A DNA stretch of 64,000 nt. Origin: Phytoseiulus persimilis. Taxonomy: Eukaryota > Arthropoda > Arachnida > Mesostigmata > Phytoseiidae. The stretch is taken from contig CM075103.1 of the NCBI GenBank assembly GCA_037576195.1, forward strand, positions 25,752,723 through 25,816,722, written 5' to 3'. Under the pieces are notes generated by a model. The model had not been told where the DNA came from. It saw only the letters and a list, made by a program, of their open reading frames with translations, and did no database searches. Positions 49,301-61,761 of the stretch are shown piece after piece; position 1 is the first letter of the stretch, and every line of letters begins with the position of its first letter. Made by a program: the position numbers and the translations under genes.

Positions 49301-50095
49301 GGAATTCCCTTCGATGGCTAACGAAAGAACGATGCATCAGCATTGGCCTTGTCCGATTCCCTCGCAGTCGGGCGAGTCCTGTCTCCTGAATCCTCGGATT
49401 CCACCGGGAGGGTGATCGAATGCGCATCGCCTGCATTCCTGGTGCGATTCCTCGCGGCGCGAAGAACAAAACTTCTGGGAGCCGCGTGCTGAAAGTTCCA
49501 AATTCAAAGGCACGCAAGAACCCTCCGAACGAAGGACTCCGCCTCTCGTGGTCCCACGGCGAAGTTTCGTCGCGTCTCCACCCTGATTTCTCCCATATCT
49601 CGCGAAGTCTAACGCATCTGAGAGCGAGGATGACGATGCGTCAGTCGGGTGGACGTACAGAACGAAAGAATTTAGCAAGAAAGGAAAACACTCCGGGAAT
49701 ATCGCGATATATGCGAAGTGCAAGCGCTCCTAAACCGGAGAAGAGAGATCTTACGTAGTTCACCCGATCTCGATTTCGGCTCTGAGTTCCGATGGGAAAC
49801 TTGATTCCGGTCTCGGCGTCGGCGCTCGAATGCTCTAAAATCAATCCGGTCCTGCATCCTGAAGTATCTGTTCCGGGAAGTTTATCAAGTCGGAGGGACC
49901 AGGTCTCGATCTGTTGCACGTCTGTCCCTCAGAGGGCTCGGCTCATGTTCCTCGAGAGCTCTCGAAGTTACTCCCGCCAGCTGGAACTTGAGAAGAACCT
50001 TCATCCAATCCATCCTGGGAAGCATGTGTCTTGACCTAGATGTCAATAACACGCGTCCGACGAGTGGCTATTACCGGACGAACGAAGGATGACTG

Positions 50096-50266
50096 ATGAC
50101 TGGGATACTTAACGAACCTGTTTTCGCTCCACTGGATCGTTGGCTCGACCTCGCTGTTGATGAAGAAGTACGGCTCGCCAAGGTTATACGCAACGGAATC
50201 GACACAACACCGAATAATATCGCAGCGCCAAAAATAGACTGCAACTTGGATCGACCGAAGGTTTGA
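50096..50266 (+). CDS. Hypothetical 56-codon ORF
   Basis: A short ATG-to-TGA frame with balanced, protein-like composition (APLDRWLDLAVDEEVRLAKV in the first half). No domain, signal peptide or splice context supports it, and the opposite strand is open over the same bases. It is included only because its composition stands out from neighbouring frames. Confidence 0.15.
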   Translation: MTGILNEPVFAPLDRWLDLAVDEEVRLAKVIRNGIDTTPNNIAAPKIDCNLDRPKV

Positions 50267-53200
50267 GCTTAGCGGTGCGCAACCTTTCCGGGCGGTAAAT
50301 AACCCGGGCGCTTGGAACCGGCAACAGCTCATACACGGTCCGAATTTCTCGTCCGATCCGCCCATCTGAAAGCTTAGAAAGTATCGACACCGGGTGCTAA
50401 TCCTGACCATCGGCGTACCCCAATCCCCATATTTTTTTGTCACCAATGGCATCGACTCTCGATCGCTTGACGGCGCCAATCATGTGCAGACCGTTTGCGG
50501 AACGCGAGAATTCACGGGGTCGTTGCCCCCATGCGTACGGCTCATTTCTGCCAATTTTGTGTGAGGAAATCATCACTCCACGGAGAAGTGGACTCAGGGT
50601 CGAACTCAGCGAAACTCGCCCCGATTCAGTCGGCGTTGGGTTGTCAGCTTGAGCAGATGTTGGTTCGGTGAAATACCAGAGGAGCAGGAGGGTTGGTGTT
50701 CAAATAAAAAGTAATCGAGTATCGTCGAGTCGAATAACGACTTTCTGACCACCATGGTTGAAATTCCTCGGCTCCTGGCCTGGAATCGGAGTTCAGTCCG
50801 CAGGGATCCTAACGACAGAGCCAACTGGAGACACAAATTCTTACGGCAGTCACTAAGCGACAGAGTGAGAGAGGAAGTTTACTCAGCTGCATCATCGACT
50901 CTCTGTTCGAGTCGGAATATCCACCGGCTTTGCGAATTGAATGCTCACTCGCTCGGTCGGTCGCCAGCTCGAGGCTCTCGCTCTGTCGCGCAGTTTCTCG
51001 GTCTCGGAGCTCTGAGAACTGCTACGAACGCCGCCGATCGAAACGCGGGCGCTGTCCCAACGCTCGTCACGTGACTCTGAGGGAAATGACGCGCCTGCTT
51101 CACGGGGGCCTCGGCTCCGCTCGCCTGGACGATTCCGAACAAGATGGTACTCTATGAGTTGAGAGCTTACAAGTTCGGGCAGGTTTGCACGTGCCCAAAC
51201 ACGAGAGAGATTGTTATTGTCTCGTCCTGAGCCGGTCAGCGGAGCTTCATCGAAAACTTGCGTCTGCCGAGCCGGGTCATAACTTGGACTCTTAACGGGA
51301 ACTTTGTCGCGATCTTTTCGGGCGATTAATCAGAGAGCTTGGAGTCCAATCGCCGGAGCGCGAAGTTTCCGATGCAAAGATCTCCGCGGTGTGCGTGGGA
51401 AAAACCACGAACTTGAATCGCTTTTCGACAAGTTCGGCGTCGTCGTTCCGTAGCGAGTTCCTGACGAAGGGAGGGAGAAAATTTGGGATGTTCCGCTCCG
51501 CGACGCTGCTTTGGGCTCCTCTCCCGATGATTTCCGTACAGCGAGCGCATAATTTCGGTTCACTTTAAACTTTGCCACACTCTCTCGAGCTTCACTGAGG
51601 TTTCAGAACTCGAAAACCTCGTGCAGTCTCCCCGAACCAGCATCTCGTGCTCGAGGCTCAGGTCGATCGGGCTCGGATGCCTGTTTGTACATCCTTTCTA
51701 TGCTCGATACCATCCTGGAACAGAGATCCACTCGGAGCGGCTTCCGCGAAAGAGTGTTCCTTTCCACTGCCGTGCAGATTCAGCCTGGGCCAGCGCACTT
51801 GTGTCTTCCTGCGTTGAACGAGATCCTCCCGAAGCGGACGAAGCAGCTGGCGAACAACTCGGAGGGCGAAACGAGCGCGGTTCCTATAGTGAAACAGCAT
51901 CGGACGTGGAAACACAGACTGAGGAACTGATGTAGAGACCACTGGAAGAATTCCAGCGTATACCAAAAACTGAGCGACACTTTGTGAAGTTTCACTGGAG
52001 AAACTCTGAATCTGGCCACGGTCGAGAGCGCTTATCGCTGAACGTTTTCGAAAGTTTTTCTCTTTTCTCTCGCGGCTTGAGTGTACGAGTCTGACGCCTC
52101 GATCTGATGACCTTCAACTCGGGGGAAAAGTACGGATGGCTTTTTTCCAGAAGAGGGAGCATTTAGACATTCCCCCATGTCAAGCACGTCCCTCAGCCGA
52201 GAGACCGGCTGCAGAAACAAAGAAACGAGCTGCGTTGGAAACCTGGAGCGAGCTCACGCGTGGGACATGGGGAGCGAAAAGTACCCAAGGAACAGATTGA
52301 GCTGCTCCCAACAGGATCCAACCCGGACTTGGTTCTCTCCCAAGGCAGAAAGTGACACGCGGAGGAGAACGATGGTTCAACGTAGGCGATCAGAGTTTCA
52401 GACTGTACTGTCGGAACGCTCCGTCCACGGTTTCCCCATAGATAGCAAGTGGGGAACTGACAATGGGTTCCCGAGCTTCTTTGAAGATGAGCTCTGCATT
52501 TTACTCACGTGACTCGAACCGGATACATGCTTCGATTCGGTCATTGAGTTCATTCTCGTTTTTTTTCATGTTTGATCAAAGGAATCGACGTGTCGCTTGT
52601 GATTTTGATCCACAAAATTATCAGCGGAACCCGAGAAGTAGGAGTGCTGCAATCGCAACGTCGGACCCGACGTCGATTTCCTCTACGTCGGCACAGCAGG
52701 TGCCGATTCGCCTCGCCGCCGCTCCCAGGTCGATCTGACCTGGAGGTAAGGATCTGAGCCAACGCTCGAATTCCACTGATGACTCTCAAATCTCCCGGAC
52801 GCGGCCTCCAAAGGCTTCGTGAGCGTCTCGCTACAACTTTCCGATTCCTCCTTCCAGCTTCGACCCAATGTTGTTTGTGATTTTTTTTTCATCGATGAAC
52901 GATCCCTCAATCGCTGCAGAAGAGGTTTCAAGCATTCTAGAGGGAATATTCCTCCAGCGTTCGATGTGAGCAGGATACCGGAGGGCTCTCGAGATAATTC
53001 CGAGATCGATTCTCGAACTTCGTAATCTGAGATGCCCACTTTTCGCTTTGAAAGCATGTTTCCGCCATCAGAGTCGAAGAGCGCCGGAGTCAAAGTAGCT
53101 CGACCGGGCATCAGCCTCCGTAGCAATCAAATCCTTGACACGGAGCTGTGATGTCCGAATCCGACAGAGTAAGATGCTCGCCATCGGACACATGCTTCTG

Positions 53201-54935
53201 GCCAACGACACATGGATCCGCCAAAAGAGCTTCTGTTTCCTGGGCTCGAAGAAGCCTGCTTCCCTCAAAGGACTATTCGTCGTGTTTCCACGACCAGGTT
53301 CGAATCGCAGATTGATCAACTCGGAGAGCGACTATGAGTCCGAGCTGAGGGTGGGCTTCGAGGAGGGCGTCTCACCCCTGATATCCCAGACGAAGTCAGA
53401 ACAGTCTGCACGCTACCCTCTCCGATCTGTGTCTCTAGGGGACAGACGTCACTCCGAAGTATGAAGAAACATATCGAATCTATTCTCCTTATTCTGGAAG
53501 CTCTCCCAACCGAAACAGTGACGACGTTTCCCTTAGAACCTCTCGCACTCACCCGACGACCTACTGCGTAATGTGATCAGCGCATCACGACCACAAGGAC
53601 TGACCCACCTGTCTTGGGCAGAGAGCACTTTGTGGGGATCCTGACCAGAACGATCATGTCTCGACAAGAAGAAACAGCCACAACGAACGATCTCCCTGTC
53701 AGAGGCGAGAGAGTCGACTATGGAACACGTCTCGTGCATGATGAGCCTAAAATGGCTCCGTTTCTGTTCTGTCAAAGACAACTCCTGATGTACATGTATC
53801 AAGAATATCCGCCGAGGAAAGGTTCGTCAAACTGATCCGTCCCCGATAATATCCCGTTTTCCCTTCTCCTTACCCGAAAAACTTAAACGCGATCGGTGTC
53901 ACATCCGCTCGATTCCTTCAGTGTTGTCGGAACTCAAAACATCGTGTGGCCTTCCAAGCTTTCCGAGCTGAGCCAGCGTTGGATGTTCCGCTCAATCGAG
54001 CTCGGATTCCTCCTCGCCCATACTTCCCATTCCCGATCCTTCTTTGGATCGCTCGGGAACGACTTTTGATAGAACATTGCTCCCCCTCTCTTCCCAAACA
54101 ACATCAACCGGCGGGTGTCCCCAGCGAGAGGGCGGTATTTCCGGAAGCGAACGCAGCTGGATAGCCTTCCAGAAGAAGGAAATGGTGAAGTTTTCAGTAG
54201 AGATAACGAACGTCGAAATGATGGACTCGCCGATGTCACTCTCCAATAACTGCTTCCTGAACATTCATGGCCAAATGGACGTCATTTAGTGATCCATTCC
54301 AGTATCACAATGCAGACTCCAGTCCACCGTGCTTTCCTCGTGCAGCGGGATTGACGAAAGCTGCGCCTGAGCTCGGGGACGGGAGCGCTTTCGACAAAGT
54401 TCGTTTCAAACAATTTCTCTCAAGTTTCTCTCTCTCGAGTCTCCTTCCTTCCGTAGCTCGACCTAAGACGTCGACAGTCTCTACCCAAGGACCGTTGAAT
54501 GAGGAGAAATTATCCAGATTCCATGAGGGATGGAAGTGTCCGATGGTTTCCTCTCGAGAGAACGCGCATGATACCTAGTCCCCGTGGGACAGCCCGAAAA
54601 CGACGGCTGGAGCATCGGCGCACGGCGCTCTACAGTTTTGAGGTTCCCTTGATTTGTTTCTTCCGGAAACTGAGCGAAATATCGATAGCGAGCGTCGGTT
54701 GAACAAAAAGCTCTGCCGATTATTCGGGTAGGTATTGATCCCCCTCGCAGCCAAGATGTCCCTGTTCTGTATGTGGGGAAACGTAATTCAGCCCCTTGAT
54801 ACGCAAATCCTAAAATTGTTCGACGAAAAAGATCGAGAGCGCAGCTTTTTTTTTAAATATGGGTTCTCAAGGAACCAGATTAATAACGCTCCGTGACTTC
54901 CATGCACCTCCTTCGATGTGAGAGCAGATGTCCGA

Positions 54936-55118
54936 TCAGATTCGATTCGCCGAGCGAATTTGCTGTATATCGGTTAGCAGCGAACTGATAGAATATCCTT
55001 CGATTCTCGCATCCTCGAAGTATTGAACAATATCTCTCCCAGCGGACATCTCTGTTGGTTTGCTTTGATCTCTTCCTTCTTGTCGTGCGTTGGCTAGATG
55101 TTCAGTTGTCAACAACAT
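54936..55118 (-). CDS. Hypothetical ORF, possible terminal exon
   Basis: The minus-strand frame of 60 codons starts with ATG, but the reading frame continues open upstream with a basic stretch (RRWIRRRYPRP). The C-terminal half (EMSAGRDIVQYFEDARIEGY) looks like a charged helix. It could be the end of a gene or an old transposase fragment. No family is recognised. Confidence 0.2.
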   Translation of the reverse strand: MLLTTEHLANARQEGRDQSKPTEMSAGRDIVQYFEDARIEGYSISSLLTDIQQIRSANRI

Positions 55119-57121
55119 CGGTCTCGGATAGCGTCTTCGAATCCATCTCCGAGACGTCCTCCAACGGCCCTGATGGATATTTTAATGCTCAGAGAAGCTC
55201 CCCGTGTGTGTGTGTCTCTTGTTGGTAGCGGGGATGTCGGAAGCGTCGAAGCTGGTGATGAGGGTGGTCGTTAGCCGGCGCCTCACTTTCCTGTTTCATG
55301 AAGGAAAAAGGCATGCGGAAGACAGCAGCAGAAGGATTCGAAAGAGGAAAGAGCCCTGGAAATGATTTCAAAGGCGACTGAAGAGCTCCGAGCGGAATCT
55401 CGCACAACAACGTCTCAGACCATCGCCCGCACCGGACAAAACTCTGCTTACACATTCTCTGGGCTCGTCGACGACCGCAACTCAGCACGGAACGGATTAT
55501 TTCTTCGTTTACGGTCCTCCTCATTCCGTCATTCTCCGTCACCCTCCGCTCGCCGTCGTCGCCGCCACAGCTCCCTCCTGTTTTTTGTCGCCGAAAATAA
55601 CAGTGTCCTTCTCGGGACTTTTTTTTCCGTCGGCAAAACGGTTCCCTCACATTAACGCCAGGAAGCGTCGTCGCTCGAGATAGGAAAGGAAAAGCGAAGA
55701 AAAATCGTAGGGGAGGCCGGAATCCCTCGGAAAACTTTCCTCGATCGTTCGTGGCGTGAAGCTCTCAGCCATCGAGGCAATTCGATGACCCCAGGGATGG
55801 AGGCACCATTTCCCGCAAACACAGTCCAGGACGAGAGTCCGGCTAGAAACCGCTCATTCCGCGGCTCGCTACGCCCCGCCTTCACCGTCTCCGACTCAGT
55901 GGAAATCGAAACGGGGGACTCAAAAGTCGCTCGGTCACTGGTGAGCCCCATCGCTTTCTGATATTCGCACGATACTCTCAACCACACGAAAGCAATGATG
56001 GCACCAATGATCGGCAGCGATCAAACCGGTCTCTCAGATGCAAGAAGGAGCCCGGGTCGTTCGACCATGAGTGTTCACCTCCACCGCACGATCATTGCAC
56101 CCATCACTCGAAGGCGTACCATCAGAACCCGCTCCCAGACAACCGCCAGTGCGGCCAGACGCCCGGAACCGGCCGACTATCGGGCGGTCCCCCTCCCCCT
56201 CATTATACTCAATCCGCTTGAAAACCCCCTCACCATATTTGAAGATGGGATATCTACCCTTGATACCCATGTTGTAAAGAGGGCAAGTCGTAGGCAAAAT
56301 CACTGAGAGTAAAGAGGGGCTCGCTTAAGATATCAGCATAACGCTGTTTGGAGTGCTAGGGGTTTTAAGAGGAGAAAAAAAAACACAAGGGGAAGTCCGT
56401 CGATGATGGTGTACTCATTTAGATATGTGCTCAAGTAGTCAGAGTGGAATATCAGAATGGGTGACCTGCCGAGTACCAGGTGCTGCCCAGGAGTCCAGTA
56501 TGGTTGCAGTGGTCGAGTGTCGCATTCTGAAGAGAAGCATCTTGAAAGGCGACCCAGCGGCGGCCAGATGTACTGGAAAGGAAAGGCGGTCGAGGTGGTA
56601 AAAACTGCCGCGAGAATATGAGAGATGAGTGAAATGCGTTTGTGTGTATAACTGATACTGAAAAGGTGATAACGGGTGACGGAGATAAACCCGACGTACC
56701 CACGAGTGGATACAGTGAATTCCAGTGTTATGATTCCGTGAGCGGTAGATCTCGCAGACAGGTGCTCTCGGAGGCAAAGGATAGATATGTTCTGGAAGTA
56801 AGTTGTCTTTTGGGTCAAGCCCTGGCGGTCCTCCTGCAGCACCATCTCAGTAACCATCTCATCGCTCCTCAGCTGAGCAACTTGGAGGGTTCGCGCGAGA
56901 GGCGTTAATGCAGATGGAATGGTTCGGGGTGATCGGAGTCGATTCATCAGGACCTCTATGTCCTTCCTTGTGAGCCGCCTTACAACATGCCATTGGGTCC
57001 ACGTCGATCCGATCAATACCGGAGGAGTTCAATGAGGACAAACAAAAAAATAGACCCTGGATTTTCATATACATGTACATGATTGTAGAAAGCACCGTCA
57101 GACCCTGCAGTTCGAGAACAA

Positions 57122-57744
57122 TCACAGATACAAAGGAGTGCAGCTATATTTCAATACATTGACCCCTCTTCTCTGTAGCAACAGTTTCACAATTTCCGCA
57201 TGACCATTGATCGAGGCGTAATGAAGAGCAGTCAAATCGTCCTCAGTGTCCTCCGCATTGACCTCGACTCCCTCTGTCTCTAGCAACAATTCCATTATTG
57301 CTTTATGACCTTTCATCGAGGCGCAATGAAGAGCAGTGCGACCGTTGCGATCAGCCTCGCGTCGACATCGAAGCCTTTCGTCTGTAGCAGCGAGTTCACA
57401 ATATCCGGATGACCATTCATCGTGGCGTAATGGGGAGCACCGCAGACGCTCTCAGCATGGTTGGCATTGACATCCACCTCCTTCTTCTGTAGCAGCAATT
57501 CAGCAACCGCTGCGTAATCGTTGAGCGAGGCGTAATGAAGAGCAGCTCGATCGTTGGCTTCCATTGCTCCGACCTGTTGCAGCGGTTCGGTAACCTCTGC
57601 CGGGGAAACCTGGACAGAAGTCCCGCCTGTGATTGCGTGTCTCACGTCGACATCGACTCCAATCTCCAACCATCGTACTGTTCCCGCGTCACGATCACTC
57701 GAGGTACATTGAGAGGCACAATCTTCGTCCTCGATCGTCTTCAC
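57122..57744 (-). pseudogene. Ankyrin-repeat protein fragment with a frameshift
   Basis: Two overlapping minus-strand frames carry at least four ankyrin repeats: (1) DRAALHYASLNDYAAVAELL, (2) a degenerate GAPHYATMNGHPDIVNSLL, (3) GRTALHCASMKGHKAIMELL and (4) LTALHYASINGHAEIVKLL. A further degenerate one may precede them. Repeats 1-2 are in one frame and 3-4 in another. The repeat spacing implies loss of one base at about 57,359-57,361, just after FDVDA. The frame then ends at a stop soon after repeat 4. No in-frame ATG exists at the 5' end, so upstream exons are missing or lost. Ankyrin repeats mediate protein binding; nothing more specific can be said. A decaying gene copy is likeliest, with an assembly base error as the alternative. 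Confidence 0.7.
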
Positions 57745-58719
57745 GTGGACGTTGTTGCAAGATCTAGGCCTCCCCCTTATGTAGCTTTGTGGCCGCTGGA
57801 ATGCCTTTTACGAGGTGGCCTCTTTTCGCGAAGGATAGGCAGCCGAGTTGACCCATCTCGTTCAAGCCGGTGAATCATGAGTAGACGAGTAACGATTCCA
57901 TCGTTGCACCATGATCAATTATTATTTCAGGCGTTCAAGCACTCCAGGTGATTCCCAGCCGTCGCTGCTCCAGGAGTCATCCATATTGAAAAAAGAGGCA
58001 CTTTTCAAGCCAAAGCTCCGTTTTGCTCGGACGACGGCTCCGTGAAGACGCGGTCCGCCACCGTGCGCTTTGCGATCTACTTTTCAACTCGAAGCCTCAT
58101 TTTGGTCGAACGAGATCGCAACACGCAGGATATGACGAGAGCAGAACGAAAATAACAACTCCAACCTCAATGATACTCTCGCATATCGTCGATCCATGGG
58201 GTCCTGTATCGACCTCCGTGAAGGCTGCCTAAGACCCGTCTTGCGGAAAAATGAAAACACAGATACGCGATATCCACCGGGAGCTCTTCAAGTCAGAGCT
58301 TCACTTATTGTTGGGTCGGACGACTTCTTCGACGAGGGCTCATCGATAAGACCAGAAGCACTTACTTCTTTATGTTTTGCCCTGCTTCTACGATAATTTT
58401 AAACGATTATCGACTGGGGTGGACAGTTCAACGTCTAAGTGAAGACACTGGGGTGAATTTAGCACCCGTGGGACTTGTGCGCGTAAGGGAACGAGTTGTT
58501 CTCGTCTGCTCGCTCAGTGCTCACGAGAGAGGATCCCCGCGGCATCGATTCCGGTGGATTCCGTACGAAGTCATGATCGCCGACCGAGGCCCGTGCTGAA
58601 CGAACCGATGTTTCACTGATCGAACATATTGTTTGCACCACATAATTGAGGCGGCTTTTCTGTCGTCGACCCGTATCTCTTCGATTCTCGTGATAGTGTG
58701 TGTATTGTGTGGTGGCTGT

Positions 58720-58833
58720 GTGATGAGCTGCTCCAAGTTCAACGGGGATTCTCCGTTCGCCACAACGATCACTCAATCCATCGACTGTCGAATGAAATCG
58801 ATGATTTGCAACCCTGTCTGTGCAGTTCCATAA
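58720..58833 (+). CDS. Candidate cysteine-rich terminal exon
   Basis: The segment follows a pyrimidine-rich acceptor (TCTCGTGATAG) and ends at TAA. It encodes seven cysteines in about 37 residues, in the order C-x2-C-x2-C-x3-C-x18-C-x6-C-x3-C, with an NG after the CxxxC unit. The frame is also open upstream (VIV before the first Cys) but has no ATG. Such cysteine density is typical of small secreted disulphide-bonded proteins. No family is assigned. A first exon with a signal peptide would be needed. Confidence 0.3.
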   Translation: MMSCSKFNGDSPFATTITQSIDCRMKSMICNPVCAVP

Positions 58834-58861
58834 AAAACTACTGCTCGGGGAGTAGTTTTTT
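58832..58861. repeat. Symmetric A-tract/T-tract hairpin
   Basis: AAAAAACTACT (58,832-58,842) and its exact reverse complement (58,851-58,861) flank the 8-base loop GCTCGGGG. It overlaps the stop codon of the cysteine-rich candidate exon. Confidence 0.85.
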
Positions 58862-59576
58862 TCTGCAGAACAACTTGACAAGAAATGCAAGCTCCATTTA
58901 TTGATCGTTATCGAGCCTTTTGACAGCTTTTTACAATAATTCTGATCAGCGGGAAGTTCAAAAGCCAGAATCATGCCGTCTTCGAAACATCGATAGATCA
59001 TGACCATGGTTATGGTTATTTAGACCAGATCTGCATGAATGTTGATGACCTCGAGGAGGAACTTGGAAGATCACGCCAGTACTGGCCTGTTTCGAAAATG
59101 GAGCTTCTCAACTCTTGAATATTTCACATTGCTTCGGGAGGTATGATATAGGGAATCAACTTGAAAGACCGTTTTTCTCAAGAATCATTGCAGACTTCAG
59201 TGAGTTCAATCTTGACCCGAGACTTCGATCAATCATTCTGTGGCCCATTTGTTGTTGAACTACCTCGAATATGAAAACTCCGAAGTATGGTAACCGCGTG
59301 GCTGCGCACTCTTTGACGAACGTCGACGTTGTTTTGCTCGCTACAGCCACGACCGCTCGGCGCGACGATAGGCCGTCGCTTCTGACGCGTCCTCTGCGCT
59401 GCGGCCGAGCTGAGAGCGGAGATCATCGATTGGAGCTGGGTCTCGTGCGCAACCACTGCTGAGATTATCCAAACGGAAATGCTGCCCTGAGCCCTTGATC
59501 CTATAATGATTATGTAAGTGCTCCGGGCACTGGAGTCCGGCCTCGTGTCGTTGGCCGTCTGAGCACCCAACGTCTG

Positions 59577-59861
59577 ATGAACGTGTTGTGTGTAGTTGTG
59601 CTTTTGATTACAATGGGTGTGCAGAGCCCCCGGAATTCCGACGACCGGAATGAAAACCGAAGATCAGATGAAGCCCAACCGCGAGTGGTTTCCCAACAGG
59701 CGCGCGGAGATTCTGAATCTAAAAGTTCAGTCCGATCTTTCGATTGGATGCAGTTTCTTGATTGGTCGTTCCAGCCTTTACCCTCTGGAAGTAATGACGG
59801 TGCAGGACCTCGCATAAGATGGGCATGTGTTCTCTGGGAGCGTCGTCACTCTACAGAGTGA
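59577..59861 (+). CDS. Candidate small secreted protein
   Basis: An ATG-initiated frame of 94 codons. The N-terminus (MNVLCVVVLLITMGVQS) is a convincing signal peptide: hydrophobic core, then small or polar residues. The rest is polar (RNSDDRNENRRSDEAQPR and on) and then aromatic (SFDWMQFLDWSF), with only one further cysteine. That layout suits a secreted peptide precursor, but no dibasic-flanked repeated peptide is seen. A GTAATG within the frame could act as a splice donor, so the true C-terminus may differ. No family is recognised. Confidence 0.4.
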   Translation: MNVLCVVVLLITMGVQSPRNSDDRNENRRSDEAQPRVVSQQARGDSESKSSVRSFDWMQFLDWSFQPLPSGSNDGAGPRIRWACVLWERRHSTE

Positions 59862-60231
59862 TATGACGGTCAGCTGTCGCCTAGGATCAGACAAACTTGG
59901 TTTCGTAGGCCTCTGAGAGGAATACCGGCTCGGGAAAGACCCTGCTCTGATGTTTACCGCTCCGATTGAAGTTACCAATGCCAGATCTGATCCGAATTGG
60001 GAGTATCTTTTTCCGATCCGCCGAGAGGATACTCGGCAGTCGGACTGATTCTGATTCGACTGATCGAGGAACAGTGTGAAGCTCAGTCAAAAATCCCATG
60101 AGAATCAAACCCACGCTGGTTCGATGGCACGGTGTTTCGGGGTGATCATGATCTTATGACATCAATGTGGAACTTTGCGGATAACGTCGGAGTTATGAAA
60201 ATCCTGCGGACTCTCGAGCTTCGAGCTGTGA

Positions 60232-60486
60232 TGGAATGTTCGCGAGTGTTCAGATGGTAAGTCGGACAGCCGCGGAAACGGACTGGTGCACTATGCGAAC
60301 GAAGGGGTGGGAGCGGAACTTGGATTGGAGAAAATCCTTTCATATTGTGCTTGTTACTGGTACAGATCGTGGATCAGCTCACGGTTGGCAAGGCGAGAGT
60401 TGGAGTTGTTCGAATGGCGGCCGTCCTTCGCGGAATGCGGGCTGGCTGGTGACCTTCGCGGAAAAGTCGGCGGCGACCCGCTTTGA
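60232..60486 (+). CDS. Hypothetical terminal-exon-like ORF
   Basis: The frame is open from just after a TGA at 60,229 to the TGA ending at 60,486, with no ATG in it. The encoded sequence has good composition (HYANEGVGAELGLEKILSYC, then YWYRSWISSRLARRELELFE). It contains aromatic and cysteine residues consistent with a folded domain. No domain is recognised. It would need an upstream exon. Confidence 0.25.
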   Translation, partial: WNVRECSDGKSDSRGNGLVHYANEGVGAELGLEKILSYCACYWYRSWISSRLARRELELFEWRPSFAECGLAGDLRGKVGGDPL

Positions 60487-61181
60487 AGCCTCGGGGATTC
60501 GCAAGAACACACCTACCTCACCAAGACGAGTCTCACTTCGACAGCACATTCCCCGTTTCAGCTGACACTGAACATTTATTTTTGGTGGTTTTATAATGGT
60601 TAACCGATGCAGCGCCGCACCATTCTGAATGATCAACCACAACAGAGCCAGCTGTTTTAGTCGGGTCCGTTTCCCGAAACTCGGAGAGCTTCAGGGCAAT
60701 GCGAGATTTCTCGCGAATCGCCTTGAGCCGCTCAGCGACGAAGATTCCGGCCCTCAAGCTGTCCGCCTGCTTGAACTGGACTCACTCCGACCCGAGAGCC
60801 AATTTCGCAGGTCGAGTCCTAAATCGACGTCTTTAGATGTCTCATCCGCGCTCGATGCGGATAACTGGCCCAATCGGTGTGAAATTGCTTCGGGGCGAAC
60901 ACAACAGCTTCGACGCCTGGTCGAAGTGAGATCGATCCTCTGCATATGAATGGTACCGCATTGAGTTCGCGAGGACAAGGCACTGTAGCACAGACTTTAA
61001 ACGCACAGGAAGCAAGGAGGGGCAGCGTTCGATCGTATGGAGGAGCCGCGCATGGGATAAATAAATTTCGGCCATATCCTTCTCAGCACCGATGACTGGC
61101 AGTCCGCTGCTTGCATGATATCGAGAGTTCGCTTTTCTGTCGATGTGCAATCCATTCAGTTCAGCCATGAGGATCGAGCTC

Positions 61182-61306
61182 TCATGAATAGAGCCTGGGA
61201 GTTTGGGTGATTTTTCGAAATTATCCCCGTATTGCAACGAATCAACCCCCTGCGGACGATGGAATAATCTCGAAAAATCACCCAAACTGTCAGGGTCTAC
61301 TCATGA
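61182..61306. ncRNA. Long imperfect hairpin (candidate small-RNA precursor)
   Basis: Arms of 43 bases (61,182-61,224 and 61,264-61,306) pair at 38 of 43 positions around a 39-base loop. The best part is an 18-base uninterrupted match (GTTTGGGTGATTTTTCGA). The length and the scattered mismatches resemble a microRNA or short hairpin-RNA precursor; the loop is rather large. An inverted duplication or a tiny fold-back transposon would look the same. The transcribed strand cannot be told. Confidence 0.45.
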
Positions 61307-61761
61307 AACTAGCTCCTGGCCGTTTATCAGTCATCGCGGTTCCCCGATTGGAAGGTTTTATGTCATTCCGGGAGAGTCGAGCGATGAATTCAGTTATCGT
61401 GTGACAATCCGTCGTGGCGTGGTTTGAATTTGTTGGACCACCCGAGAAAAAATCCAGCAAGCTGAGCAATGTTCTTCTTCCAAAGCTCACAAGTCGAGTT
61501 TCGCAAGATGCGTTCCATGGGAACAAGGATTCAGCCGATTGATATTCACACTGGGACGAGCAGCTACATGCGATCGGAGATTAGAGGCATGTGGCGCGGT
61601 CTCCGCGAAGGGCTCGACGGGTGTCCAGCAGTCAGTGGATCGATACTGCTTTCGACAGTTGGAAGATTTGGCGAAAAGAATCACTGAAGCAGCGAGGTTC
61701 CCGTGTTGCCCAGCGCACTGACCTGCATCGAACGCACTCTCTCATATACGATTTATTCCAG

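Larger units (their letters stand above)
42025..57121. other. Gene-poor stretch of about 15 kb upstream of the BMP gene
   Basis: No conserved protein, RNA gene or transposon ORF is recognised. The BMP promoter must lie at the low end. Open frames of up to 192 codons (48,475-49,053 minus) look like chance. Candidates with somewhat better composition are listed separately (50,096-50,266 plus; 54,936-55,118 minus). A GATA/GACA microsatellite lies at 46,334-46,361 and a short GT repeat near 55,205. The 5' flank of a developmental ligand gene may carry enhancers, but I can point to none. Confidence 0.55.

Noticed and set aside
56333-57016. 227-codon minus-strand ORF next to the ankyrin relic, considered as a transposon protein
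   Set aside because: No catalytic motif, zinc finger or terminal repeats were found, and the long hydrophobic/aromatic second half looks like translated non-coding DNA.
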